This document shows, in pieces, positions 53,330 to 62,063 of a stretch of DNA of 64,000 nt. The stretch covers positions 62,001-126,000 of the forward strand of contig NZ_JAFICC010000002.1 of NCBI RefSeq assembly GCF_017833415.1. The letters are read 5' to 3'. Each line of letters starts with the position of its first letter. Within the stretch, counting starts at the first letter, position 1. The notes beneath the pieces were generated by a model. That model was given only the letters and a program-made list of their open reading frames with translations. It was not told where the DNA came from and searched no databases. Origin of the DNA: Flavobacterium sp. 1355. GTDB lineage: Bacteria; Bacteroidota; Bacteroidia; Flavobacteriales; Flavobacteriaceae. Made by a program: the position numbers and the translations under genes.

Positions 53330-53689
53330 GTCGTTCTGAGGAACGAAGAATCACACGCGTAACTCTACAAAGACTGGCAATTATAACTGCGGAGCCTCTT
53401 GTGTGATTTCTCCTTATGTCGAAATGACAAAAAGGCAATCACGGGTTTTGTCATTCTGAGGAACGAAGAATCGCACGCGTAACTCTACATAGATTGGCAA
53501 TTATGATTGCGGAGCTTCTTGTGTAATTTCTCCTTTCGTCGAAATGACAAAAAGGCGATCATGGGTTTTGTCATTCTGAGGAACGAAGAATCGCACGCGT
53601 AACTCTACATAAATTGGCGATTATGATTGAGGAGCCTCTTGTGTGATTTCTCCTTTCGTCGAAATGACAAAAAAGGCAATCACAAGCAA
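53330..53689. repeat. Three 120-bp tandem repeats with inverted ends
   Basis: TCRTTCTGAGGAACGAAGAATC starts recur at 53331, 53451 and 53571, an exact 120-bp period. Each unit begins with TCATTCTGAGGAACGAAG and ends with TTTCGTCGAAATGACA, which is an approximate inverted repeat of the beginning. The units differ by few substitutions. They lie between the tRNA pair and the XRE gene in the 550-bp gap. Confidence 0.85.
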
Positions 53690-53692
53690 TCG

Positions 53693-53732
53693 TTACCTGT
53701 GAGAAAAATTGTATTTTTGTTTAATCAAGCAA
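53693..53732. repeat. Direct repeat, left copy
   Basis: TTACCTGTGAGAAAAATTGT and the following T run and TTTAATCA recur at 57101-57142 with small changes. The two copies flank the regulator/defence block. Confidence 0.7.
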
Positions 53733-53814
53733 AAACAGAAAAAACACCAAAAATGTATTGTACAAATACAACCCCGTATTTTACAACACAAATAATTTTC
53801 TCAGGAATTTTAAA

Positions 53815-53822
53815 TATCTTTG
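53815..53822 (+). promoter_or_regulatory. -7 promoter element of the XRE gene
   Basis: TATCTTTG fits TAnnTTTG and ends four bases before the ATG, so the transcript should be leaderless. Confidence 0.6.
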
Positions 53823-53826
53823 AATT

Positions 53827-54216
53827 ATGAGCACACTAACAAAACCAAATCATATAGGGCGAAAAATTAGCCGTATTCGTGAACTTCGAGATATGAAACA
53901 AGAAGCATTAGCGCAAGCTTTAGGAACCAACCAACAGGCTATTTCTGCTATTGAAAACAGTGAAACCATCGATGAAGAAAAACTCAAAGCAATTGCTGAA
54001 GTTTTAGGCGTGTCTGTTGAAGGAATTAAGAATTTCTCTGAAGAAGCGGTTTTAAATATTATTGGGAATACTTATCACGACAGCAATGTCGTTAATGGAA
54101 ATGCATATAGTTGTAATTTCAACCCGCTTGATAAAATGGTTGAACTTTTCGAGCGTTTGGTTTTGGCTGAAAAAGAGAAAGTGGAATATTTGGAGAAGTT
54201 GTTGAAAGGGAAGTAG
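53827..54216 (+). CDS. XRE-family HTH transcriptional regulator
   Basis: A 129-residue protein. Residues 10-70 are a helix-turn-helix of the XRE/Cro type (IRELRDMKQEALAQALGTNQ, AISAIENSETIDEEKLKAIA). The rest has a short acidic linker, and a C-terminal coiled coil (LFERLVLAEKEKVEYLEKLL) for dimerisation. It converges with the defence pair, so it does not share a transcript; it may regulate itself or its neighbours. Confidence 0.85.
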   Translation: MSTLTKPNHIGRKISRIRELRDMKQEALAQALGTNQQAISAIENSETIDEEKLKAIAEVLGVSVEGIKNFSEEAVLNIIGNTYHDSNVVNGNAYSCNFNPLDKMVELFERLVLAEKEKVEYLEKLLKGK

Positions 54217-54244
54217 ATTTTTTAAAAACATACATATGTTATAA

Positions 54245-54279
54245 TAAAAAAAGAGGTTTTATTCAAACCTCTTTTTTTC
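54245..54279 (+). terminator. Terminator after the XRE gene
   Basis: AAAAAAAGAGGTTT and AAACCTCTTTTTTT form a stem with a short loop and T tail; the A run serves the converging gene as well. Confidence 0.8.
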
Positions 54280-54396
54280 GTTTAGCCTAAAATTTGCAAT
54301 ATCTTTTCATATTTCGATTTTACATAAAATTATTTTTTTTATTTACAATGTAAGAGACTTTTCAGCATTGTTTAATAGTTTTTAGTATTTTTTTTA

Positions 54397-55233
54397 TCAG
54401 GCATAATAAATTTTATCGGTCTCTTTGATCAAATGAATTACGTCTACATCTCTATAATTATTTTTCATGCTATCGATTGTATGACTATAAACATCATCTA
54501 ATCCTAATGTTATTTCTTTTTGACGATGTTGTCTTACGTATTTTTTGATAATATTTATTACTAAAAGAGTTATAAAATGTCCTTTTATTAAAAACCATCT
54601 CTGTTTTGGATTTTCATCTATTAATTTGCGAGTTTCAGCAATTTCTTCTTCTGTAAATTTTTCCTTTATTGATTCAATGAACACATTGATTTTAGTTAAG
54701 CATAATTCAGTTGAGTTTCGATTTTTTAAAAATCTGTGACAGCTATCTCCAAAAACTTTTATTCCTTTTCCAAATCTCTTACTGGTAATATCATAGACTA
54801 ATAAGTCATGAACGTTAGCTTCAAAAACATTTAAGATCTCTTGTATTTCGTCAACTAAATCAATTTCTACTTTTTTTGAATATTTTATGATTATATTATT
54901 TATGGAATTGCATTTGTACATCGTGTTTTCTATTGAATGGCCATATGTGAAGAGTATCTTCTCGCAATCAAGGTGGTCTGTAGATTCGAAATCTCGATGA
55001 TCTCTATCAGTTGCGACATAGAATTCTGCATTCTCTTCAATAATTTTTGTAATGTATTTATCTAATTCATTACACCCTCCCACATCTTCTATATATGCAC
55101 TTTTGTCTACTAATTTTAGTATTTCAGTCCAAAAAATCGGATCGTCTTCTCCTTCTACGTAAATTGTAATATCTTTATCATAAAACGCACCTTTTACTCC
55201 TAGAGCATCGGTTGAAAATTCAAAATTATTCAT
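54397..55233 (-). CDS. ariB: DUF4435 TOPRIM protein, PARIS effector AriB-like
   Basis: A 278-residue DUF4435 protein. The TOPRIM signature is visible: Glu27 in ITIYVEGEDDPIFW and Asp76/Asp78 in FYVATDRDHRDF, followed by GHSIENTMYK typical of DUF4435. In the known PARIS anti-phage system a DUF4435 TOPRIM nuclease (AriB) is held by an ABC-type ATPase (AriA) and released when a phage anti-restriction protein is sensed; it then cuts host tRNA. The start overlaps the end of the ATPase gene by 8 bp. The trigger and target here are not known. Confidence 0.65.
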   Translation of the reverse strand: MNNFEFSTDALGVKGAFYDKDITIYVEGEDDPIFWTEILKLVDKSAYIEDVGGCNELDKYITKIIEENAEFYVATDRDHRDFESTDHLDCEKILFTYGHSIENTMYKCNSINNIIIKYSKKVEIDLVDEIQEILNVFEANVHDLLVYDITSKRFGKGIKVFGDSCHRFLKNRNSTELCLTKINVFIESIKEKFTEEEIAETRKLIDENPKQRWFLIKGHFITLLVINIIKKYVRQHRQKEITLGLDDVYSHTIDSMKNNYRDVDVIHLIKETDKIYYA

Positions 55234-56518
55234 TTATAATTCTTGACATATTAATTAATCTATCTTTGTATTTACCAACAATTTCAGGTGAATGCGTGGC
55301 TAATATTATTTGAGAATTAGGATTTAATTCTTGAATTGAAGAAATTATTTTTCTTTGCCACTCAATATGTAACGAAAGTTCTGGTTCATCAGCTATGAAG
55401 ATAGTTTGTTGTCCTCTTTGTAGTAGCGTTTCAGTTAATAGAATTAGTAACTGTTTTTCACCTGATGATAGTTCCGAAGGAAGTATTGGACTATTGTCTT
55501 TAGTTATATTGATGGTTCCTTTGTTACTTTCTCCAAGAGTAAAATACTTCGTTTCGTGAAAATCATTTAAAAGATTGATATAATTGTCTAGTTTTTCAAA
55601 AATTCTTTTTTTGCTTTCATCTAATTCTGTTGATAAATCTATAATCTTCTCAGTTCTTCTAAAAAGAGCTAACGGCGTTACATCATTGGCATAAACTGTT
55701 ATTTTTTCTGCACTTTGTTTTAATGAATTATTAATTTTATCAGCAGATTTTTTTAAGGCAGAAATATGATTTTCGATTATTACCATCGTAGCAACATCTA
55801 AAATTCCCAAAACATCATAAGCACGAGAAAGTCCTTTCGAAATCTCGTCAATATTCATTGTAAATGGTTTTGTAAGATCGATTATGTCAAAATTATCATT
55901 AAACAGCATGTTTCTTAAAACATCTTCTTGAAATTTTTTAGATAATTTATTTACCTCAGTTTCTAATTGTAATTGATAAGAGGTTAAGTCTGTCATTAAT
56001 TGTTGAAGACGATTATCAATTGGATTGTAAAGATCATTTTGATTTCTCTCTGTAATTAAATCGTCAAATAATTTTTCTCTACTAACAGATAAAAAAGATA
56101 AGTTGACGATTTTTTTTATTTCATTTTTGATTTGGAAGCTTTCTCTAAAAGGCCTTGCAATTGCTCTTCCAGAAGACACGCTAAAACTTTTTAAATCTCT
56201 GTTTGATAAAATTGGAATCCTGTATTTATTTGTGCCAATTTGATAAGTGATTTCTTTATATTGGACGTCTAATGCTTTTTTAGTAACAGTTATCTTTTTT
56301 GTACTTTTCTTGTTAATGAGCTGAAGTGTTATTGATTCGAATTGATGGTTATAAAGTTTTTCTACATTTACAGATATAACAGATTCAAGTAAATTTATGA
56401 ATGTTGTCTTTCCGGTTCCATTTTTACCAATGAAAATATTTACGTTATCTTTTAAATCTGTATTTATAGTGTACTTTCCCCAAAAACCTTCAATTGTGAC
56501 ATTTGTTAATGTATACAT
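55226..56518 (-). CDS. ariA: AAA/ABC-type ATPase, PARIS sensor AriA-like
   Basis: A 430-residue SMC/RecF-like ATPase of the AAA15/AAA21 type. Walker A is at residues 31-38 (IFIGKNGTGKTTF), the ABC signature at 350 (LSSGEKQ), Walker B at ~373-378 (IFIADEPE) and the H-loop at 407-411 (ATHSP). A helical middle part (about 170-300) carries coiled coils. It precedes and overlaps the DUF4435 gene, the two-gene order of PARIS. A different AAA-TOPRIM (for example OLD/Gabija-related) system is less likely because the TOPRIM protein is a separate DUF4435 type. Confidence 0.65.
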   Translation of the reverse strand: MYTLTNVTIEGFWGKYTINTDLKDNVNIFIGKNGTGKTTFINLLESVISVNVEKLYNHQFESITLQLINKKSTKKITVTKKALDVQYKEITYQIGTNKYRIPILSNRDLKSFSVSSGRAIARPFRESFQIKNEIKKIVNLSFLSVSREKLFDDLITERNQNDLYNPIDNRLQQLMTDLTSYQLQLETEVNKLSKKFQEDVLRNMLFNDNFDIIDLTKPFTMNIDEISKGLSRAYDVLGILDVATMVIIENHISALKKSADKINNSLKQSAEKITVYANDVTPLALFRRTEKIIDLSTELDESKKRIFEKLDNYINLLNDFHETKYFTLGESNKGTINITKDNSPILPSELSSGEKQLLILLTETLLQRGQQTIFIADEPELSLHIEWQRKIISSIQELNPNSQIILATHSPEIVGKYKDRLINMSRIINE

Positions 56519-56541
56519 TTAATTAAGTTTAGATTTTTTAT

Positions 56542-56549
56542 CAAATATA
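56542..56549 (-). promoter_or_regulatory. -7 promoter element of the AAA/DUF4435 operon
   Basis: On the minus strand TATATTTG fits TAnnTTTG, 23 bp before the ATG at 56518. Confidence 0.5.
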
Positions 56550-56660
56550 TAGAAAATGAGTTGCAAATCATATTTCAATTAACTATAACTAAGAAGAGAG
56601 TTTAAAAAATCACTCGCACAATTATTCTCATTTAATAAAGAGACGTAATTTGGTTTAAGA

Positions 56661-56852
56661 TTAATAAAATCCAAAATTTTGATGATGATTACTTTTAACT
56701 TCTCTTTCTTTCAAGTTTTCAATTTCATTAACACATTCCAAAAGTTGATTAAAAGATGCTCCATTGCGAATAGAAAAGACTATTAAATATTCACTAAGAA
56801 TAATATCTTCCTTATCTGAATTATATGTTGCAAATTTTATGTCTTTGGACAA
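56661..56852 (-). CDS. Short hypothetical frame in the island, doubtful
   Basis: A 63-codon frame that starts only at TTG (an in-frame stop lies 5 codons upstream). It reads SKDIKFATYNSDKEDIIL, then a helical FNQLLECVNEIENLKE part. No family or clear promoter. It lies between the ATPase and the attachment site and may be a remnant. The rest of 56519-57024 has no supported gene. Confidence 0.2.
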   Translation of the reverse strand: MSKDIKFATYNSDKEDIILSEYLIVFSIRNGASFNQLLECVNEIENLKEREVKSNHHQNFGFY

Positions 56853-56995
56853 TTCTTTAATTTTTTATATTGTTATTGTTCATGAAGTTTAATAAAGTCT
56901 AAGATGGTATTAGTTGTTTCTGTTATCATTTCTTCCTTTTTTTTTGGTTATCAATATCGCCATGAGGTTCTAGAAGTATTATTACTATCATAACC

Positions 56996-57024
56996 GTCCT
57001 TGGTTCGACCCCAAGATGAGGAGC
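56996..57024 (+). other. Putative attR: degenerate tRNA-Asn 3' end
   Basis: GTCCTTGGTTCGA, then CCCCAAGATGAGGAGC, matches the last 29 bp of the tRNA-Asn locus with three substitutions. No tRNA 5' half precedes it. This marks the far end of a ~3.8-kb insertion at the tRNA; no integrase is present. Confidence 0.6.
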
Positions 57025-57063
57025 AAAAAAAAGACTATCATGAAAATGATAGTCTTTTTTTTG
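57025..57063. terminator. Bidirectional terminator next to attR
   Basis: AGACTATCAT and ATGATAGTCT form a perfect stem with a GAAA loop, flanked by A and T runs. Confidence 0.85.
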
Positions 57064-57100
57064 CTCCAACATTTATACAAATGAAACGTACTTTCAATTA

Positions 57101-57142
57101 TTACCTGTGAGAAAAATTGTATTTTTTTTTAATCAGACAAAA
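57101..57142. repeat. Direct repeat, right copy
   Basis: TTACCTGTGAGAAAAATTGT, a T run, then TTTAATCAGACAAAAC; the partner lies at 53693-53732. It abuts the stop of the C1 peptidase gene. Confidence 0.7.
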
Positions 57143-58339
57143 CTAAACCCCCAACTTCTTGGCAATCTCAGTAGGAATTCCCCCTTTGTTCACCATTAAA
57201 GCAGTAGTTTTATATTTCACAAAATTTTTGGTTACAAACAAGAAACCTTTGTAGTCGTTTGTTTCTCCCCAAGAATTTTTTACGATATAATATTCTCTTC
57301 CGGTTTGATCTTTTGCAAGACCAATAATGTGCATTCCGTGGTCGTCTGTTGTCGTGTAGTTGTCAAACGCAGCCTGGCGCATTTCGGCAGTAATTTCAGG
57401 TTCCGGTTTTGGTCCGTTAAACATGTCTGCTTTTTCTTCGGCTGTCATGTCGTCGAATTTTTTTGTTGGTACATAAGCCACACCATTTTTCCAGCTAAAG
57501 CTTTTTTCGCTTACATCTGTTGCCCACGCTACAGTGTATCCTTTTTTAAGAGCATTGTCAATAACATCGGTCATATCGTTTACCTTTACGTTATACACCT
57601 GATCAAACGACCAGTTGTCCGGTACCATCATTGTGGTTTTTTGATAATATGGAGCCGTTGTAAAAGATGACATTTCGATATAATCGTCAGGATTGATTCC
57701 CACTATTTCTTTGGCAAAAGATTGTGGTGTATAGTTTTTTCCTTTGTAGTTGAAATTTTCAGGCACAGTTCCTAAATAAGAATCAATAACGGCAGCATAG
57801 GCTTTTTGCCAGTTTGGTGTTAGTTCTCCGTTTGGATTTTTTACTACTGCAGCCAAAACGCCTTCGATAAGCGCTGCCATTTCGCCAAATTTATTTTTAT
57901 CAGTTCCGTAGTTTAATCCTGTGTAAACTTCTCTTGGCACGGTTCCGTATTTCTTGTACATATTGATTACGTCATGCAATGCACCTCCGTCACCCAAAGT
58001 AACCGCGCCATGCATGCGAACATAGTTAATGCCTTTTTCTACATAAACATTTCTAGCCGAATATATTTGAGACAATTCTACAGGCTGTTTTCCTAAACGA
58101 ATCATTTCTGATTCTAAGAATGAGTTTGTAGAATAACTCCAGCAAGTACCCGAAGAACCTTGTGCTTTTACCGAAGTTGTTCCTAAATTGATCTGTTCTG
58201 TGAATTTAAAGTTTTCTTTACTTTTATCACTTGCATTTAGTTTTAGTGAGTTTACTAAAACGTCTTGTGCAAAACAGCTTGTTGCCCCTACGAAAAATAC
58301 CGAAGCTGCAAGTACCGATTTGAATGAAAATGTATTCAT
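57143..58339 (-). CDS. Secreted C1-family (bleomycin hydrolase-like) cysteine peptidase
   Basis: A 398-residue protein with a signal peptide (ASVFFVGATSCFAQ). The papain-fold catalytic residues are present: Cys in AQGSSGTCWSYSTNSFLESE, His in DDHGMHIIGLAKD and Asn in YYIVKNSWGETNDYKG. A long insert (about 130-300) is typical of C1B aminopeptidase-like enzymes. Location is periplasmic or secreted. Confidence 0.9.
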   Translation of the reverse strand: MNTFSFKSVLAASVFFVGATSCFAQDVLVNSLKLNASDKSKENFKFTEQINLGTTSVKAQGSSGTCWSYSTNSFLESEMIRLGKQPVELSQIYSARNVYVEKGINYVRMHGAVTLGDGGALHDVINMYKKYGTVPREVYTGLNYGTDKNKFGEMAALIEGVLAAVVKNPNGELTPNWQKAYAAVIDSYLGTVPENFNYKGKNYTPQSFAKEIVGINPDDYIEMSSFTTAPYYQKTTMMVPDNWSFDQVYNVKVNDMTDVIDNALKKGYTVAWATDVSEKSFSWKNGVAYVPTKKFDDMTAEEKADMFNGPKPEPEITAEMRQAAFDNYTTTDDHGMHIIGLAKDQTGREYYIVKNSWGETNDYKGFLFVTKNFVKYKTTALMVNKGGIPTEIAKKLGV

Positions 58340-58506
58340 AATAGATGTTTAAGGTTTTGATAAATTAGTCTCTTACATTTCTAATTTGTTACAAAACAAT
58401 TAAATTTTGTGTAATTTGTTGCTATTCTGCGGTTAATTTTTTCATAATCTTTTTATTAAGCTGTAAAAGATTACAAATTATGCAAAACTCAAATTTCCTA
58501 AGAATC

Positions 58507-58540
58507 AAAAATCCCGACAAAATAATCTGCCGGGATTTTC
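58507..58540. terminator. Terminator after the Omp85-like gene
   Basis: AAAAATCCCG and CGGGATTTT form a stem around ACAAAATAATCTGC; on the minus strand a T run follows. It lies 18 bp after the stop at 58558. Confidence 0.8.
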
Positions 58541-58557
58541 ATAAAAACTAACTTGCA

Positions 58558-59718
58558 TTATCTCATCCAATTGCTGCCAAAAACAATATAATATGCCCAG
58601 TCTTCGGGGCCTTTTGCAACATCTACTCCCATACGGAGTTTAAATTTTCGCGCTAATAAATACCTGAAGCCTGTACCATAACTATATACTACCGGTTTAG
58701 AAAAGGCTTTATCCCAATCGTCAAAAGCTCTTGCCAGACCTCCGTAGCCCATAATGCTCCATCTTCTGTAAAAATCCCATCGCAATTCTGCTTCTGTCAC
58801 AATGCTGGTTTTTCCCTGATATCTTGCAGCAGGGATTCCTCTTAAATTAATTCCGGGTAATAAATAAAATGGCGGTTTGCCAAAAGATTGTTCTCCTTCT
58901 ATTCTGAGTCCGCCGATTAATTTTTTAGTCAAAGGATAATAGCCAATCGCAGAGAGGTTTACACGCCATGCATCATAATCACTGCCAATTGCATCGTCTG
59001 ACCAAAAGAAATCCGACTGCAGCCTGATTCCTTTATCGGGTGTAAAAATATTATCGCGCCCGTCAAACTGAATAGCGCCACCAAACTGGCTAATAGTACT
59101 TTTGATGTCTTTGGGCTGCACAAAAGGAGGCGGAAGATCTAAACTGGGCAAATTTATCTTTGAGTTTAAAAAAAGATATTGTGGTCCGGCGCTCCACTTT
59201 GCATTTCTAAATTGCTTAAGCCATTGCGTGTAGAAAATAGTCGATTTAAAATTGAGTTTAAATTCCTGATCGTTTCCCGTTGGCAGATTATTGGTATAAA
59301 AAGACAAATTCATATCGCCATAGCCCGCCATGACACGATAAAGTATTCTTGATTTTATTAAGCTACTGGAACGAAATGCTCCTGTCATCCAGCTTTTATT
59401 GCCGGTATACATTCCTATTGCTCCGGTTATATCGGGATTTATAAAACGTTTTTTGCCGTTTTCATCGACAACAGGTGCGTGTTTTTTTAGAAAAACGGGT
59501 ACAATTGCACCTCCAATTCCGCCTAAGGCCGGTTCTGTTATAACGGTTGGAACTACAATAAAACCGTGTGCATAAATAATATAATCGCTCAAATCGAATG
59601 CACCGTCTAGAGAATCTTTTACGCTAATATGTGGTTTCTGTGCAAAACCACTACTCGAAACGAATAAAAATACAAGGCTAAAAAAAAGACGATTATATTT
59701 GTTTCCTGTGTTTGTCAT
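58558..59718 (-). CDS. Omp85/BamA-like outer-membrane barrel protein
   Basis: A 386-residue protein with a signal peptide (FFSLVFLFVSSSGFAQ). The C-terminal ~280 residues look like an Omp85 surface-antigen barrel: GGAIQFDGRDNIFTPDKGI and a LRGIPAARYQGKTSIVTEAE segment in place of the VRGF/Y lid-lock motif, then WRFD-like strands. No POTRA domains are present, so it is a short barrel-only member. Function unknown. It lies 41 bp after the preceding gene on the same strand. Confidence 0.8.
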   Translation of the reverse strand: MTNTGNKYNRLFFSLVFLFVSSSGFAQKPHISVKDSLDGAFDLSDYIIYAHGFIVVPTVITEPALGGIGGAIVPVFLKKHAPVVDENGKKRFINPDITGAIGMYTGNKSWMTGAFRSSSLIKSRILYRVMAGYGDMNLSFYTNNLPTGNDQEFKLNFKSTIFYTQWLKQFRNAKWSAGPQYLFLNSKINLPSLDLPPPFVQPKDIKSTISQFGGAIQFDGRDNIFTPDKGIRLQSDFFWSDDAIGSDYDAWRVNLSAIGYYPLTKKLIGGLRIEGEQSFGKPPFYLLPGINLRGIPAARYQGKTSIVTEAELRWDFYRRWSIMGYGGLARAFDDWDKAFSKPVVYSYGTGFRYLLARKFKLRMGVDVAKGPEDWAYYIVFGSNWMR

Positions 59719-59759
59719 AGCAAAGAATCTAAAGGTTACTTAAAAGAAAGCAGTACTGC

Positions 59760-60728
59760 TTATTCTTTTTTTGTACTAAAAATATGGGCCAGGGTAACGA
59801 AGAAAGTATTTCCCTGAAACCGGTTTACGGCATCAATCTCCCCTAACCAGCGTAAACCAATAGTAGATTTAGATTTTAAGTGCAGAAAATTTACCTCAGC
59901 TCCCAATGCGGCGACATGGTCTTTCTCGCCTTGCCAGACAATGGGCCCAATAGGAATTTTGTCATTGGTCACTTTGTATTGCAGGTAATAAATTAACCCT
60001 GCATTTAGAATAGATACGGGAGCCGTTTTTTCGGCATTCAAAAAGTAAAATGTTTTTCCCAATCCGCCTTCAAAACTTAGGATGTCTCCTGTTTTTATAT
60101 CGGTATCTTTCTTTTTTCCGTTGATTTCATAAGAGGCCATAGTTGCAAAATGAAAAGTCTTTTTGTCATTAAAAAATAATGTTGTTCCCACCGAAAACTC
60201 ATTCATAAACATGCCTAAACCGCTGTTGTCCGTGGCGCCTGCTTTGTATTTTCCTGTTGGAAGATAGATTTGGTAACTAAAGACAAAATCTGCCCGCTTT
60301 TTATGCCAGCCCAATTGTACCGGAACTAAGTAAGTGTCTGTAAAAGCAAGTGAACCGTCAATGTTTACATTATTGCCTTCAATCTTATTAGAAGCTACTG
60401 CAAACAAAGCTGTTGCCCCGTAGTTGGCGCCCAATATTTTGAAATCACTTACCCAGGAAACTCCCGCTCCTGTAACAAACATATTAATATCGGGGTTTCT
60501 GACAGCTATATCTCCGTTACTGTCCCGCAGGGTAGAAGCGCCGTAAAAATATCCCGGAACATACACCACAAGGGTATTTTCGGGACTTTGTGTTCCGGCC
60601 TGCAAACCCATTCCGCCAAGAATGTGACCACCCTTAAGCTGTGCATTGGCCAAAAAAGAAACGAACAAAAGCAATAAGGAACTTATCGAATTTATTACGT
60701 GTCTATGCTGCTTACATTTAGTTTTCAT
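59760..60728 (-). CDS. Outer-membrane transporter-like protein (MetA-pathway/SphA type)
   Basis: A 322-residue protein with a signal peptide (LLLFVSFLANAQ). The body resembles the phenol MetA-pathway outer-membrane family: GGHILGGMGLQAGTQSPE, LPTGKYKAGATDNSGLG, FALGAEVNF-like strands and a final FFVTLAHIF. Such proteins form barrels for hydrophobic compounds. It is probably co-transcribed with the Omp85-like gene. Confidence 0.7.
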   Translation of the reverse strand: MKTKCKQHRHVINSISSLLLLFVSFLANAQLKGGHILGGMGLQAGTQSPENTLVVYVPGYFYGASTLRDSNGDIAVRNPDINMFVTGAGVSWVSDFKILGANYGATALFAVASNKIEGNNVNIDGSLAFTDTYLVPVQLGWHKKRADFVFSYQIYLPTGKYKAGATDNSGLGMFMNEFSVGTTLFFNDKKTFHFATMASYEINGKKKDTDIKTGDILSFEGGLGKTFYFLNAEKTAPVSILNAGLIYYLQYKVTNDKIPIGPIVWQGEKDHVAALGAEVNFLHLKSKSTIGLRWLGEIDAVNRFQGNTFFVTLAHIFSTKKE

Positions 60729-60777
60729 AATTTATATATTTAAATTAATGTAAAAAAAATTGTTTCTTGCCTTGTGT

Positions 60778-61959
60778 TTAGCCGGATGATTTTAAATAAA
60801 AAACAGGCGCTTTGTCAGAATCCAGCCTAATGGTCTTAAAGTATTCTGACGGCGATTTTCCGGTATGCTTAATAAAGGCTCTAAAGCAGGTAGTACGTGA
60901 TTTAAATCCAGATCCCCAGGCCATGCCTTCGAGCGATAAATCCTTCCATTCAGGATCATTTATTTTGTGTTTGAAGTATTCGATTCTTTTTAGGTTTACA
61001 TAATCCTGAAAATGCAGATTAAATTCTGAATTAATTAAATTTGAAAGCTGATGTATTGATATACCGGTCTCTTCGGACAAGTCCCGTATGACAAAATCTT
61101 TTTTAAGGAAAAGCTTTTTTGTACAAAAGATAGTATCCAGTTTTAAGAGGTATTCCTGTCTTTTTTCTGTAGTAACTTCTTTTATTAGCGATAAATCTTT
61201 GATTTCATCTATTTGTGCCAGTAAAGGCTGGTCTGTTTTTACATCTGAATTTTCGTGGTTATCAATAAAAATCTGAGGTTTAAAATAAAGCCATCCAACG
61301 GTGAAAATCAATACGGAAGAAATCAGAATGTAACTCGAAAAGTCCATATTTCTAACATTATTTACCAAAAAATAATGTACAAAGAGAGCCGAAAATAAAA
61401 ATAATATTACCAGATTATAAATCCTGAGCCAGCCGATAATTTTTGTTTTTTGAGCTTTTATGTGCCCTTCTTTTTTTAGATTATAATTCAGGAGCATCAT
61501 GGTCTGACAAAAAGCATAAACAAGCCAAATAGTAAGATTTAGCATCGTAAAAGGGTTTTTTACTTTTGATGAAATATAATCAACAAATTTTATGTCTGTT
61601 ACATTTGCCATCCATACTACAATCGTTAAACATAGATAGATCATAAAAGGCAAAAAATGCAGCCAATCGTATTTTCTAAACCTTTCGCCGACAAACAAAA
61701 CATTTCTAACGTATAAGAAAGAACATGGGGCCACTAAAAAAATAAAGGCTTTGGTAATGATGAATAAATCCGGAAAGTTTTTAAAGGCATTGGCAGTCAG
61801 ATAAAAATTGTAAATACTTACCACAGCCAGACTAAACAGAAAAAGTCCCAAAAAAAAACTTTTTGAAAAATTTTTCCTTGAAAAAAGGATCATGAAAGAA
61901 GTCGCAAAACCAATAAGTGTCGCTATAAAAAAGAAAAGCGAAAGTACTATATCGATCAT
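60778..61959 (-). CDS. Membrane-bound AraC-family transcriptional regulator
   Basis: A 393-residue protein. The N-terminal ~230 residues have about seven membrane helices (such as FFFIATLIGFATSFMILF and FIITKAFIFLVAPCSFLYV); the C-terminal ~100 residues carry an AraC HTH pair (VIRDLSEETGISIHQLSNLI and FKSRTTCFRAFIKHTGKSPS). It lies 50 bp upstream of the two outer-membrane genes and probably senses a membrane or periplasmic signal to control them. Confidence 0.85.
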   Translation of the reverse strand: MIDIVLSLFFFIATLIGFATSFMILFSRKNFSKSFFLGLFLFSLAVVSIYNFYLTANAFKNFPDLFIITKAFIFLVAPCSFLYVRNVLFVGERFRKYDWLHFLPFMIYLCLTIVVWMANVTDIKFVDYISSKVKNPFTMLNLTIWLVYAFCQTMMLLNYNLKKEGHIKAQKTKIIGWLRIYNLVILFLFSALFVHYFLVNNVRNMDFSSYILISSVLIFTVGWLYFKPQIFIDNHENSDVKTDQPLLAQIDEIKDLSLIKEVTTEKRQEYLLKLDTIFCTKKLFLKKDFVIRDLSEETGISIHQLSNLINSEFNLHFQDYVNLKRIEYFKHKINDPEWKDLSLEGMAWGSGFKSRTTCFRAFIKHTGKSPSEYFKTIRLDSDKAPVFYLKSSG

Positions 61960-62063
61960 AATTTTAAACTTAAATTATAATTGTTTGAGGAAATTCGTAG
62001 AAGAAGTACAATCTAGGGCTGTATTTATCCTGATTAGATAAGCACAGCTACTTAAAGTCAGAG

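Noticed and set aside
53330..53689. CRISPR array
   Set aside because: The units are 120 bp and nearly identical throughout, with no alternation of constant repeats and variable spacers, and no cas genes nearby.
53827..56518. Type II restriction or toxin-antitoxin system formed by the XRE gene and its neighbours
   Set aside because: The XRE gene converges with the ATPase/TOPRIM operon, and neither of these proteins has restriction or modification motifs.
56661..56852. A third defence gene upstream of the ATPase
   Set aside because: Only a TTG start, no recognisable domain and no clear promoter; kept as a low-confidence frame only.
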